Source: Candidatus Geocrenenecus huangii (GTDB lineage Archaea; Thermoproteota; Nitrososphaeria_A; Caldarchaeales; Wolframiiraptoraceae). Taken from it: DNA of 64,000 nt. The notes under the pieces were generated by a model. The model saw nothing but the letters and a program-made list of their open reading frames with translations. It did no database searches and had not been told where the DNA came from. Numbering within the stretch: the stretch's first letter is position 1; every line of letters begins with the position of its first letter. Location of the stretch: positions 124,001-188,000 of the forward strand of contig JALNKM010000002.1 of NCBI GenBank assembly GCA_023268155.1. The letters run 5' to 3'. The position numbers were made by a program, and so were the translations under genes. This document shows, piece by piece, positions 18,148-27,556 of this stretch.

Positions 18148-19368
18148 ATGGAGAGATTATCGGCAGAAAACATTCGATCTGATTTTCAAGAGATTTATAG
18201 ATTTGGATGTAGATGGTTAGATACTGAGGGGGAGAGAAATACACGACAGAGTATTCTAACGAAGTTCGAAGATTCATCAATGGATAATGTTTATTGTGAA
18301 TGGTTTCAATGCCATAGGTATGTTCCTAAAGAATGCAGGTTGGAGGTATTGTCACCTATAAGTTTAGACATAAGATGTGAACCTCTTGAATACTCTGAAA
18401 ATTCAGAGATTGAAGGAGAACTTATCTTTCTAGGAGAATTTAATGAAGGTAATGCTGATACAATATCTAAGACTAATATGGACCTTGAAGGAAAGATATC
18501 TCTCATCGTTTCTGACACACCTGCTTTCTACATTTCAGAGTTAATTGAGAAAGGAGCTGCTGGAGTAATTGTCGCTACGGATGCTCCAGATAATCTGATA
18601 AGAACGCTGGCAGCGAAATCATATCCTCCTAATCTTAAAGATCCTCTCAAATGGAAAGTTAAGATACCGGGGGTTTCAATATCTAAACAAGACCTCTATA
18701 AACTCCTTTCATATATGAGTTTGGGGAAAGTTACAGTTAAAATAGAACATTTCTGGGATAGCAGAATTTCTCAAACTTGTAACATAGTAGGCATAGTAGA
18801 GGGGGGCATGGATGAGAGCATTGTCGTAGGAGCTCATTATGATTCTCAAATAAAGACTCCGGGTGCTTGGGATAACCTAACAGGTGTTTCTACATTACTG
18901 AACCTTGCGAGGATCTTCGGAAAAGCAAAAAATCGTAGAAGGATTATCTTTGTGGCTTTTGGCGCTGAAGAAATTGGATTATGGGGATCATCATTCTTTG
19001 TTGAAGAACTTAGAGAAGAACTTAGAGAGAGATGTAATGCCATGTTTTGTCTGGATGCTGTAAGTAGTGCTTTCCCTGCTGAGAGGAGTCTTTGGTCGGA
19101 AGGTTTATTAAAGAAAATCATCTTGGAGAAGGCACAACAGTACGGATACCCAATCGATAATTCAAGAGGACTTACTTTAAGTTATAGCGACTATTATCCC
19201 TTCTTCACCGAAGGTATACCTGCAGCGATGATCTGGGAATATCCTCCTATAAACCCTTACTATCACACAGAGAAAGATTCAATTAAGTATATAGATTTCA
19301 ACAAACTCTACTTAATGGGGGAGCTTTATAAAAAAATTATCCAAGAAGTAAGTAATGGATTATACTAA
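18148..19368 (+). CDS. M28 family zinc aminopeptidase with PA-like insert
   Basis: The 406-residue protein has the M28 active site: HYDS (first Zn His), GAWDN (bridging Asp), FGAEEIG (catalytic Glu-Glu), CLDAVSS (Asp) and NPYYHTEKDS (last His). Before this, roughly residues 90-190 form a protease-associated-like domain (EKGAAGVIVATD). Unlike many M28 enzymes it has no signal peptide, so it probably acts on peptides inside the cell. I prefer ATG 18148 over the TTG nine bases upstream; an AAAAAAGGG stretch precedes it. It is convergent with the ribose-type binding-protein gene. Confidence 0.85.
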   Translation: MERLSAENIRSDFQEIYRFGCRWLDTEGERNTRQSILTKFEDSSMDNVYCEWFQCHRYVPKECRLEVLSPISLDIRCEPLEYSENSEIEGELIFLGEFNEGNADTISKTNMDLEGKISLIVSDTPAFYISELIEKGAAGVIVATDAPDNLIRTLAAKSYPPNLKDPLKWKVKIPGVSISKQDLYKLLSYMSLGKVTVKIEHFWDSRISQTCNIVGIVEGGMDESIVVGAHYDSQIKTPGAWDNLTGVSTLLNLARIFGKAKNRRRIIFVAFGAEEIGLWGSSFFVEELREELRERCNAMFCLDAVSSAFPAERSLWSEGLLKKIILEKAQQYGYPIDNSRGLTLSYSDYYPFFTEGIPAAMIWEYPPINPYYHTEKDSIKYIDFNKLYLMGELYKKIIQEVSNGLY

Positions 19369-19387
19369 TTTTAATGAGGAGAATATT

Positions 19388-20620
19388 TTATCCATAGAAC
19401 CAAGGCTCTACAACGGTTGACCATACTGGAATTGTCTTATAATTTTCTGGAGTCACAGCGACGGCGCGGCAGACGATCCACCTATGACCATGTAGTTCCG
19501 AGCATACTGTTGGAGCCCAATATGCGTCTTTGAAGGGTCTAACACCTTTGGGAGTTTCTATGTCTTCCACGAACAAGTTGTAACTACCATCTTGTTGTGG
19601 ACCGAGTTTCTTGGTTGAATCAGATATTATCTGTTGACCGATTTCGGGAAGTGCTCCTTCTCCTTGTTCTTTAATTATTCTCAAGCATTTCAACGCTAAG
19701 GCTCCATAGAATAGATTTGGTTGATCCATTACTAAATCCACTAATCCTTCACCTATTAAGGGCATGATGCTTGGAGATGAATCAATTCCTATGACTGGTA
19801 TATGTCCTTGTTTACCTCTTGGAATAGCTTTATCAAGAGATTTCAATGCCTCAACGGCTCCAAGAGTTTTATTTAGATCTGTTGACATAATGAGGTCTGG
19901 CGCTCCATGTGCAAGAATTGCCTCTGTTGTTGCTTTCTTACCTGTTTCAACAGAGTGATATCCAGTAAACTCAAGAATATCAACGCCATATTTATTGATG
20001 ATATCTATGAATCCTCTCGCTCTAGCCATCTGAACAGGATTCTCGGCCACATCTCTCATCACAAATACAGTACCTTCAATCTTCTTTCCTGCACCTTCAA
20101 CTATCTTCACATATTCCTCAGCCAGCTGCTGACCTATCTTATAATTGTCTACCAGTATGCTAATACTTATCTTCTTAGTATTTGCACTTCCATCATATGT
20201 TACTACGGGGATCCCTCTACTTACTGCTTCCTCGATCACTGCTACTGCACCATCCTCTGTACATGGACACCCCATTATGCCATCAACACCTTGAGCGATC
20301 ATGTATCGGATATCTTTATTTTGAGATTCTTGAGACCCTCTCGGATCTAGAGTTAATACTGTGTCACCAACGTATTGAGCATAATATACAAGAGCTCTAT
20401 TAAGGGCAATATACCATTCGTCTGTCATAACATAGGGTGAATCACCCCAGAAATACCCTTTCTTCTCCACGACAGTAGATCTCGGTGGGGTTAGAATAGT
20501 TGAAAAATATGTTCCTAAACTTCCTGCCACGATCCCAGCAGCTACTCCAATCGCTATCTTGGCACCGGTACTTAAAGCGGTCCGTCTAGATATACGTTTA
20601 CTTGTAAAATCTCTTTTCAT
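19388..20620 (-). CDS. Ribose/nucleoside-type ABC transporter substrate-binding protein
   Basis: The 410-residue protein opens with a Tat-like signal (SRRTALS followed by a hydrophobic run to about residue 42). A Peripla_BP_4 domain follows: IAQGVDGIMGCPCTEDGAV, RGIPVVTYDGSAN, VFVMRDVAENP and APDLIMSTDLNKTLGAVEALK match the two-lobed RbsB-like fold. It lies on the strand opposite to its ATPase and permease and shares a divergent promoter region with them. Ligand could be ribose, another pentose, a nucleoside or autoinducer-like sugar. The extra C-terminal ~70 residues (from about 340) are longer than in ordinary RbsB. Confidence 0.85.
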   Translation of the reverse strand: MKRDFTSKRISRRTALSTGAKIAIGVAAGIVAGSLGTYFSTILTPPRSTVVEKKGYFWGDSPYVMTDEWYIALNRALVYYAQYVGDTVLTLDPRGSQESQNKDIRYMIAQGVDGIMGCPCTEDGAVAVIEEAVSRGIPVVTYDGSANTKKISISILVDNYKIGQQLAEEYVKIVEGAGKKIEGTVFVMRDVAENPVQMARARGFIDIINKYGVDILEFTGYHSVETGKKATTEAILAHGAPDLIMSTDLNKTLGAVEALKSLDKAIPRGKQGHIPVIGIDSSPSIMPLIGEGLVDLVMDQPNLFYGALALKCLRIIKEQGEGALPEIGQQIISDSTKKLGPQQDGSYNLFVEDIETPKGVRPFKDAYWAPTVCSELHGHRWIVCRAVAVTPENYKTIPVWSTVVEPWFYG

Positions 20621-20744
20621 GATAATGAAGGAATGTTGAGACTATTTAACTTTATCTTCAAAAATCGTAACTCATATTTTTAATAACGTATTTACGAATA
20701 ACTCTAATAGATAGTGAGATCGTAATATAATAATGTATTGCTAG

Positions 20745-21545
20745 ATGGGAGGAAATACAGGAATGAATTATGAACATGAACTTACTGAGGTGCCACTTTT
20801 AAAATTACGAAATATTCATAAATACTTTGGTAAAGTCCATGCTCTAAAAGGTATTGACCTAGATATCTACGAAGGTGAGATTATCGGACTCATAGGGGAT
20901 AATGGTGCAGGAAAATCCACTTTAACTAAGATAATCGCAGGCGCCATACGCAAAGATTCTGGAGAAATATACTGGAATGGAAGGAAGGTTGAAATTAAGA
21001 ATGTTAATGATGCGCGTAGGTTAGGAATAGAAGTAGCATTTCAAGAAATGACACTGATAGATTCGCTAGATATCGGGCTGAACATATTTCTTGGAAGAGA
21101 ACCATTAAATCACAAAATACGATTTCTGCTTGATTACAATAAGATGTATGAAGAAGCTAGGAGAATTTTAAAGCAGCTTGGATTAAGAACTTGGAATAAT
21201 CCAAAAAGAGAAGTAAGATTTCTTTCTGGAGGGGAAAAACAGGGAATAGTAGTAGCCAGAGCAATGTTATTTCAATCTAAACTAGTTATTCTAGATGAAC
21301 CCACAAGGAATCTTTCAGTAGCAGGAGTAAGGATGGTTTTGGATTTTATAAAAAGTTTAAAGGAGAAGAAAATCGCATGCATATTCATTTCACATACTCT
21401 GCATCACGTGTATGAAGTTGCTGACAGAATCGTTTTACTTTCTCTCGGAAGAAAAATACTTGATGTCCCGAAATCTCAATATACCGTTGAAGAGTTAGAA
21501 AACATCATAATAGAAAAAACGATGAAGCAGGATGTCTCAGTTTAA
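20745..21545 (+). CDS. Ribose/sugar-type ABC transporter ATPase, single-domain
   Basis: The 266-residue ATPase has Walker A GDNGAGKST, Q-loop VAFQEMTL, signature FLSGGEKQG, Walker B LVILDEPTRNLS and switch His in FISHTLHHV. It belongs to the RbsA/carbohydrate-uptake class, but has one ATP-binding domain where RbsA normally has two fused copies (about 500 residues). It would act as a homodimer. The likely start is ATG 20763 (MNYEHEL) or the upstream ATG 20745; a GGGAGG sequence lies near 20750 and would serve the internal start. Confidence 0.88.
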   Translation: MGGNTGMNYEHELTEVPLLKLRNIHKYFGKVHALKGIDLDIYEGEIIGLIGDNGAGKSTLTKIIAGAIRKDSGEIYWNGRKVEIKNVNDARRLGIEVAFQEMTLIDSLDIGLNIFLGREPLNHKIRFLLDYNKMYEEARRILKQLGLRTWNNPKREVRFLSGGEKQGIVVARAMLFQSKLVILDEPTRNLSVAGVRMVLDFIKSLKEKKIACIFISHTLHHVYEVADRIVLLSLGRKILDVPKSQYTVEELENIIIEKTMKQDVSV

Positions 21546-21606
21546 AAATATAATTATATATTCTCATTATCCTGTATTTTATCAAGATTATCGGGGTTGA
21601 ATAACT

Positions 21607-22593
21607 GTGAAAGTCAAAGATAAGGAATTCGAACTTAAACAAAACACGTTGTTATTTATGTTAGAGAATGCTGTATGGCCATTATTCATAATGATCTACC
21701 TAGTTTTAGGACTCATTCAACCAGTAATATTTTCTCCAACTTTTTTCACCTACATCATATATCTTTCAATTCCTCTAGGGTTTGCCATAATCGCACAAAC
21801 GATATGCCTTATCGGGGGTGTTCTCGATCTCTCAACAGGAAGTATTGTCGGCTTCTCGGCTATGATTGCAGGAGTCATGTTGAAAGACTTCAACTTCGTT
21901 CCCCCTTACATTTCCTTTATACTGCCCATATTCTTCGGACTTCTCTGCGGTATGTTTAATGGTTACTTTATAGGCTTTCTAAGACTTAACCCATTCATCG
22001 TAACATTAGCTACCATGATGGCTTTCCAAGGACTAAAGATAATAATTGCTGGAGGTTTTACTATACCTGGCAGCTACTTGCCAGAAATATATCTCTTCCC
22101 GGGTTCAGATACTACTTTCTCCATAACCTCATTCTTCATTACTATTTTATTGGTCTGGATATTCCTTAGATATACCAGACTTGGCATACATATTTATGTT
22201 ATAGGTGGCAGCCAAGACGTAGGACATATGATGGGGATCGATCCAAAAAAGATGCTCTTCCTGATTTTTAGTTTAAGCGGTATGTTTTCGGGGCTGTCAG
22301 GATTATACTATACTGGTTTTAATAGATCTGTACCAATAACTTTAGGAAACGAAGTACTATTTCCCACTTTTGCCGCAGCGATAATTAGTGGCGTTTCTCT
22401 AAGAGGTGGTAGAGGCAACATCTTAAACGTTGTCGGCGGTACTCTACTACTCGGGGTGATAGAAGCTTTCTTAGTAACATATGCCGTATCTCCTGAAGCT
22501 AGGATAGTAGGCTATGGTTTCATAGTGCTTATAGCTGTATTGTTCAACCAATTTAGAGATAATGTCCGAGACAGCATCCTAAGACGAATATAA
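21607..22593 (+). CDS. Ribose/sugar-type ABC transporter permease
   Basis: This 328-residue RbsC-type permease has about nine or ten hydrophobic segments and the family motifs LSTGSIVGFSAMIAG, NGYFIGFLRLNPFIVTLATM and FAAAIISGVSLRGGRGN. It begins at GTG 61 bases after the ATPase gene and is in the same operon. It forms the channel for the sugar bound by the product of 19388-20620. Confidence 0.88.
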   Translation: MKVKDKEFELKQNTLLFMLENAVWPLFIMIYLVLGLIQPVIFSPTFFTYIIYLSIPLGFAIIAQTICLIGGVLDLSTGSIVGFSAMIAGVMLKDFNFVPPYISFILPIFFGLLCGMFNGYFIGFLRLNPFIVTLATMMAFQGLKIIIAGGFTIPGSYLPEIYLFPGSDTTFSITSFFITILLVWIFLRYTRLGIHIYVIGGSQDVGHMMGIDPKKMLFLIFSLSGMFSGLSGLYYTGFNRSVPITLGNEVLFPTFAAAIISGVSLRGGRGNILNVVGGTLLLGVIEAFLVTYAVSPEARIVGYGFIVLIAVLFNQFRDNVRDSILRRI

Positions 22594-22638
22594 TCAAAGT
22601 CAAAAAAGATTTAATGGTTACGATTTTATTTCAATTCA

Positions 22639-23397
22639 TTATATTTTCTTTGTTAACCAGTTAATTATTCTTTCCCATAAGATATCATAGTATTCCCAGT
22701 TGAGAAAATCATTTGTACCCCAATGGGGTGCACAATCAGACATAAATGCCGCGGTACGTCCTTTACCAATCTCATAGACGGCTAGTATTGGATCATTATT
22801 AAACTCTGCTATTAAGGTAGCATTTTTCTTTAGTATCGTTTTATTGTAACCGAGAAGTGTAGGCCATACTTCTGGGAAATCTCTTACAATAGGATGAGAC
22901 CTATTAGTGACTATAGGATTATATCCTTCAGGTACTTCTACTCTATCATCATAATTCATTAATTCGACTGGGAGTATTTCTTCTATTGGGGTACTCTTGT
23001 AGCCAGCAATTCCATGTAAACCTTGAAAAGATAAATAGCCACCAATCATCAAAAAACCCTTACCGTGGTTTACCACATAATCTTTTATAAGCTTCAATCT
23101 GTTCGGTCTAGGTCGACTCTTTACGAAGACTTCTGGATGAAGTAGTAGAGTGTTGCTTCCAACATCACTTAAAATTACAACATCATAATTTAGGATCTCT
23201 TCCATCGTTTCTGGGAACACCGTTGCGGCAGCCATCGTTGGAATATGATGCACTTCAAACTTTGCTCTTTTCAACGCCTCTCTAAGAAATATACCATCAT
23301 CTTCAAAATTAGAAGCTATCATGAAATCTAGGATTCCTTTATCAAAGAAGCGGTGTACTACTAATGATTCACCTACAAAAAGAACCTTTGTAGACAT
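22639..23397 (-). CDS. Glutamine amidotransferase-like (GATase1_like/ThuA-related) protein
   Basis: The 252-residue protein looks like the PF07090 family of class-I-glutamine-amidotransferase-like proteins. It has VLFVGESLVVH at the N terminus, YDVVILSDVGSNTLLLHP, GKGFLMIGGYLSFQG where the nucleophile elbow would be, and GKGRTAAFMSDCAPHWG near the C terminus. The elbow has Gly-Gly-Tyr rather than a catalytic Cys, so enzyme activity by the usual mechanism is doubtful. Members commonly sit beside carbohydrate ABC transporters, as here. Function is not known. Confidence 0.75.
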   Translation of the reverse strand: MSTKVLFVGESLVVHRFFDKGILDFMIASNFEDDGIFLREALKRAKFEVHHIPTMAAATVFPETMEEILNYDVVILSDVGSNTLLLHPEVFVKSRPRPNRLKLIKDYVVNHGKGFLMIGGYLSFQGLHGIAGYKSTPIEEILPVELMNYDDRVEVPEGYNPIVTNRSHPIVRDFPEVWPTLLGYNKTILKKNATLIAEFNNDPILAVYEIGKGRTAAFMSDCAPHWGTNDFLNWEYYDILWERIINWLTKKI

Positions 23398-23591
23398 GCT
23401 CTATGTATCTTTCCGGCCTTTATATTAATATTTTCTTCAAAAGTTCTACAACGTATAGAGAAGATAGAATTAATCGATTACTCAAAATTGAACAAGGATG
23501 CCGTTGTTTAATTTAACTTAGAAGATATAAATAGAGAAGAACCTTATGATTAAGTCTCAGCTATTTCACTTTATGATGTTGGCTGCGACTC

Positions 23592-25082
23592 CTACCACCA
23601 TCTCTGCATTATTACTTTCCTGTCTGTGAAGAAGTCTAATGCATCAGTCTGTCCATGTAGTACTCCGTAGAAGCTTTTCTTTCTTCCCGGGAATGGGAAG
23701 AATTGATTCGGCTGGGCTACAGCCATGTTTACCGCTATGTTTCCAGCATTCATCCTCCTAGCAAACTCTCTAGCATACTTACCGCTCGAGGTATATATCG
23801 TCCCAGTATTTCCATACATTCTGCTATTCGCTATCTCGAGTGCTTCCTCGAAGCTTGAGGCTCTAACTATAGGCATGACTGGACCGAAGACTTCCTCTCT
23901 AGCTATCTCCATGTCTGGAGATACATTGTCTAATATTGTGGGTCCAAGATAGAATCCTGACTGGTATTTTTCATCGATTTTATATTCTCTCCCATCGATA
24001 AGAGTTTCTGCACCCTCCTCTAATGCTTTCTCAATCATCCCCACAACTTTATGTCTGCCTTTTTGAGACGCTAGAGGACCGACGTCCGTATCTTTTAGAA
24101 GCTGGTATCCAACTTTAATCCTTCTAACTCTATTAACAATCATTTCTACGAATTTATCATATGCTTCCCCTACAGTGATTAGTAGACCTGGTGCAAGACA
24201 TCTCTGACCAGCCATATCAAAGAATCCCGTAACTATGTTTTCCACTGATTGGTCTGGTGTTGCGTCAGGCATTAATACAACGGGGTTCTTTGCTCCAGCC
24301 TGGCACAATACTCTCTTTCCTCTAGAAGATGCTGCCGAGTATATTTTCTCAGCTACGGAGCTGGATCCCACGAATGCTACTCCAACTATATCTTTATGCT
24401 CTATTAGATGCTGGCTTGTAGACGCATCTCCATTGACTAGGTTTACTACTCCGTTAGGGTATCCTGCATCTTTAAACAGTTTCATAAAATACGTTATGGG
24501 TACAGGGTCTAGCTCGCTTGGCTTAACTATTACAGTGTTTCCAAGTGTAATCGCCATCGGTATAAACCACATAGGGATCATTACTGGGAAATTGAATGGG
24601 GATATTATTGCGAATACTCCTAGAGGCTCTCTAACCATCTCCATATCTATTTCAGGATCTCCTCCAGCAACGTTCATGAGCTTTCTCACCGACATGAATA
24701 AGTGAGGCAAACCTAGTGCAGAATCTACTGCTTCAATAGTTCTCTGAACTTCTCCGCGACCTTCTCTAATAGTCTTACCAACATTCTGGGCAATCATTAA
24801 AGCTAGTTCTTCACTTTTCTCTTCGATCAGGCTCCTCAACCTGATAAGATATCTCATCCTCTCGATTATGGGTATCTGAGCCCACTTCTTGAAAGCCTCC
24901 AATGCAGATGAAACAGCTACCTCAACATCTCTGCTAGATGAGACGGGTACCTCAGCGATAACTCTACCTATCCCAGGATCATACGATTTCAATAACCCAA
25001 CATAATCAGCTTCAACATATTCCCCATCTATATAGTTTAGAAGTTTACCATAATTTTCTGAAAGGCACTTAAGACTCATCAT
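23592..25082 (-). CDS. mmsA: Methylmalonate-semialdehyde dehydrogenase (CoA-acylating)
   Basis: The 496-residue aldehyde dehydrogenase has catalytic Cys295 in GQRCLAPG. Where ordinary aldehyde dehydrogenases have the general-base Glu (LELGGK), it has CQAGAKNPVVLMPDA (260-274); this Asn-containing segment is the mark of the CoA-dependent methylmalonate-semialdehyde group. It converts methylmalonate or malonate semialdehyde to propionyl-CoA or acetyl-CoA with NAD and CoA. This is the end of valine, thymine and beta-alanine breakdown. It is transcribed alone, away from the PotD2 operon. Confidence 0.9.
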   Translation of the reverse strand: MMSLKCLSENYGKLLNYIDGEYVEADYVGLLKSYDPGIGRVIAEVPVSSSRDVEVAVSSALEAFKKWAQIPIIERMRYLIRLRSLIEEKSEELALMIAQNVGKTIREGRGEVQRTIEAVDSALGLPHLFMSVRKLMNVAGGDPEIDMEMVREPLGVFAIISPFNFPVMIPMWFIPMAITLGNTVIVKPSELDPVPITYFMKLFKDAGYPNGVVNLVNGDASTSQHLIEHKDIVGVAFVGSSSVAEKIYSAASSRGKRVLCQAGAKNPVVLMPDATPDQSVENIVTGFFDMAGQRCLAPGLLITVGEAYDKFVEMIVNRVRRIKVGYQLLKDTDVGPLASQKGRHKVVGMIEKALEEGAETLIDGREYKIDEKYQSGFYLGPTILDNVSPDMEIAREEVFGPVMPIVRASSFEEALEIANSRMYGNTGTIYTSSGKYAREFARRMNAGNIAVNMAVAQPNQFFPFPGRKKSFYGVLHGQTDALDFFTDRKVIMQRWW

Positions 25083-25465
25083 AAACCTATCTCTGATAGC
25101 CTTTACTTAATCTTTTTTAATATTGCTTCATGTATTAGCTGTTCGGAGACAAGCTTTGAAAACACGTATTAAATGCTATTGGGTAGGCAGGACATTATTA
25201 ATTCGTTACTGTTTCTCAACCTTAAGAAATAATTGGTAAGTCAACTGATGACAAAATCTATTAATCTATTAAACCCATAAACGTTACCCTCCAAAACTCA
25301 GAGTCTCCATTACTGTTACAAAAAATAGGAGTAGCCAATTCTAAGCGCGTCTTCCTGCTCTCGAAACCACATATATTAAATCGGGAGAAAAACAGTTCTT
25401 GAGTTACTATATTCGTTTCCATATTTTAAAATTTTATATATCATTTTCTATGAGAAATATCTGGC
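25083..25465. other. Divergent intergenic region, mmsA / second Pot operon
   Basis: This 383-base region separates diverging genes. It has a TATA-like box at 25432-25440 for the potD-like gene. I see no gene, RNA or repeat in the remainder. Confidence 0.45.
25432..25440 (+). promoter_or_regulatory. TATA box of the second Pot operon
   Basis: The sequence TTTTATATA is centred about 30 bases before the ATG at 25466, so the first gene of the operon is probably translated from a leaderless or nearly leaderless mRNA. Confidence 0.55.
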
Positions 25466-26638
25466 ATGGTTGACAGAAGAGACGTATTAAAGATAATGGT
25501 AAGCGGAGTTTTAGGATTGGCGATTGGAGGAGTCGGAGGATATATTTCACGTCAGAGTGAAGTTGAATCTCTTAAAAAAGAAGTAGAAGCCCTCTCTAAG
25601 GAGATAAAGTTAGAAAAAGTTGAGCTTGAGCCAAACCTATACATCTACAACTGGACATATTACATCAATAGAAACATCGTTGACTGGTGGGCTAGGGAAA
25701 ATGGTGTAAGCATAGTTTACGATACATTTGAATCTTTAGATGAGGTGGTCGCTAAACTTCAAACGGGAACCAGCGGATATGACCTGGCAGTAGTATCAGA
25801 TTCACCTCTTCAAGAATTAGCTAATCTAGGAGTCTTAGAACCGATAGACTTGAAGAAGATACCTAACTTTAAGTATGTACCTGAGAGGTTTAAGAATCCA
25901 TATTACGACCCTGGAAACAAATACAGTGTAATATACAGTTATGGGACGACAGGTCTTGGATGGAATAGTCAAGAGGTTTCACCAGAGGTTACAGCGTGGG
26001 CGGACGTCTTCGAGGTCGACCGCCACCTCGAAAAATACAAAGGAAAGATAACAATGCATACAGATACTATCGAGACATTTGGAGCAGCACTGATATATCT
26101 TGGAAGAGACCCGACGAGTACTAAAGATGAAGATCTTAGAGAGGCTGTAGAATTATTGAAGAAGCAGAAGCCTTATCTTGCAGGTTATGCGTCAACAGAA
26201 GAATACATGGCGGGCCTAGAAGCTGGGAGATTCTTGATCAGTCACGCATACAATGGAGATATAGCTGGGATAATATATGCTTCAGATGAGAGGGAGATAA
26301 CGATAACCAAAAATCTCGAATACATTTCTTACACTGTTCCAGAGGAGGGGGCTCTGGCCTGGGCTGATAATTTCGTGATCCCGAAGGGGGCGAAAAACAT
26401 TGAGGCGGCCCACGCATTCATAAACTTCATACTCGACCCCGTGATATCGGCTATCTGCACTATTACTGTTAAGTATCCATTCCCTACTGGTAAAGATTAC
26501 GTGCCTGAAGAATTACGTAACGATCCTGTGATATTTACTCCTGATGAGTTATTGGATAAGCTTTACTGGACGAGACCCTTCACACCAGAAGAAAGAGCGA
26601 AGAGGGCGGAATACTGGCTTGAGCTAATGGCTGCGTAA
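25466..26638 (+). CDS. potD: PotD-like solute-binding protein with Tat-type signal
   Basis: The 390-residue protein has RRDVLK at residues 4-9 followed by a hydrophobic segment to about residue 27, a Tat-style export signal. A short coiled-coil stretch (about 30-52, SEVESLKKEVEALSKEI) follows. The core begins LYIYNWTYYINRNIVDWW, closely like the start of spermidine/putrescine-binding proteins (LYFYNWTxYI). It leads the PotD-B-C-A operon and the downstream saccharopine-dehydrogenase-like genes. Ligand unknown: polyamine, opine or another amino-acid derivative. Confidence 0.88.
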   Translation: MVDRRDVLKIMVSGVLGLAIGGVGGYISRQSEVESLKKEVEALSKEIKLEKVELEPNLYIYNWTYYINRNIVDWWARENGVSIVYDTFESLDEVVAKLQTGTSGYDLAVVSDSPLQELANLGVLEPIDLKKIPNFKYVPERFKNPYYDPGNKYSVIYSYGTTGLGWNSQEVSPEVTAWADVFEVDRHLEKYKGKITMHTDTIETFGAALIYLGRDPTSTKDEDLREAVELLKKQKPYLAGYASTEEYMAGLEAGRFLISHAYNGDIAGIIYASDEREITITKNLEYISYTVPEEGALAWADNFVIPKGAKNIEAAHAFINFILDPVISAICTITVKYPFPTGKDYVPEELRNDPVIFTPDELLDKLYWTRPFTPEERAKRAEYWLELMAA

Positions 26639-26713
26639 AGCCTCCATATGCTCTCTAGGAGGGGGGAGTAGACGGGCTTCAGCGATACTTTACTAAAACA
26701 TATAAGAAGAAAC

Positions 26714-27556
26714 GTGGTTGTGAAGATATCATTTCTTCTCACTCCGCCACTGCTATTCTTGGCAATCTGGTTTTACGCTCCATTCTTTATAGTTGGGTTA
26801 TACAGTTTCGACATGATTAATATTAATCGTCAGATAGTTTTTACACCTTCTCTAGTACATTACTCTAGGGTATTAAGCTGGACCGGGGCCATGGGAATAT
26901 TCCTTCGCTCACTCTATTTTGCAGGGGTTACTGTACTATTGTGTCTCCTCATAGGATACCCTGTAGCCTACTATATTTCTTTTAAAATCAAAAAATATAA
27001 GGACCTCTTCATAATATTGTTCATAATACCTTTCTGGGTTAGCTTCCTTCTAAGAACGTATGCGATGATGAGCATACTCGATGAAAGAAGCTTCTTGAAC
27101 ACATTGCTAACTTCGCTTGGATTAATCGATTCACCGATCAAGATAATGTATACAGACGCTGCCGTCATCTTGGTAATGGTTTATGACTACTTAGTAATGA
27201 TGGTTCTACCGCTATACGCGAATCTCGAGAAACTCGATAAGACCTTACTAGAAGCTGCATCTACTCTTGGCGCAGGACCTGTTAGAACATTCTTAAAAGT
27301 AACTCTTCCTCTAAGCATGCCTGGGATATTGGCTGGGTTCCTACTAGTCTTTATACCGACTGTAGGCGAGTTCGTTATACCCGAGTTGGTCGGAGGACCT
27401 AACAACTACATGGTCGGCAACTTGATCTACGAATTCTTTATGGGTGCAAGACATTGGTGGATAGGCTCAGCGCTCTCAATGCTGTTTATCGCTTTTATCT
27501 TATCATTAGTTATAGCTTACGTTAGGAAGATAGGGGAGAGGGGGCTAGCATTTTAA
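26714..27556 (+). CDS. potB: PotB-like ABC transporter permease
   Basis: This 280-residue permease has about six spans and EAASTLGAGPVRTFLKVTLPLS. The first standard start is GTG 26714, but the open frame extends back to 26672, and a strong AGGAGGGGGGAG ribosome-binding site lies around 26656-26668, oddly far from the GTG. A non-canonical start may therefore be used. It overlaps potC by one base (TAATG). Confidence 0.87.
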   Translation: MVVKISFLLTPPLLFLAIWFYAPFFIVGLYSFDMININRQIVFTPSLVHYSRVLSWTGAMGIFLRSLYFAGVTVLLCLLIGYPVAYYISFKIKKYKDLFIILFIIPFWVSFLLRTYAMMSILDERSFLNTLLTSLGLIDSPIKIMYTDAAVILVMVYDYLVMMVLPLYANLEKLDKTLLEAASTLGAGPVRTFLKVTLPLSMPGILAGFLLVFIPTVGEFVIPELVGGPNNYMVGNLIYEFFMGARHWWIGSALSMLFIAFILSLVIAYVRKIGERGLAF

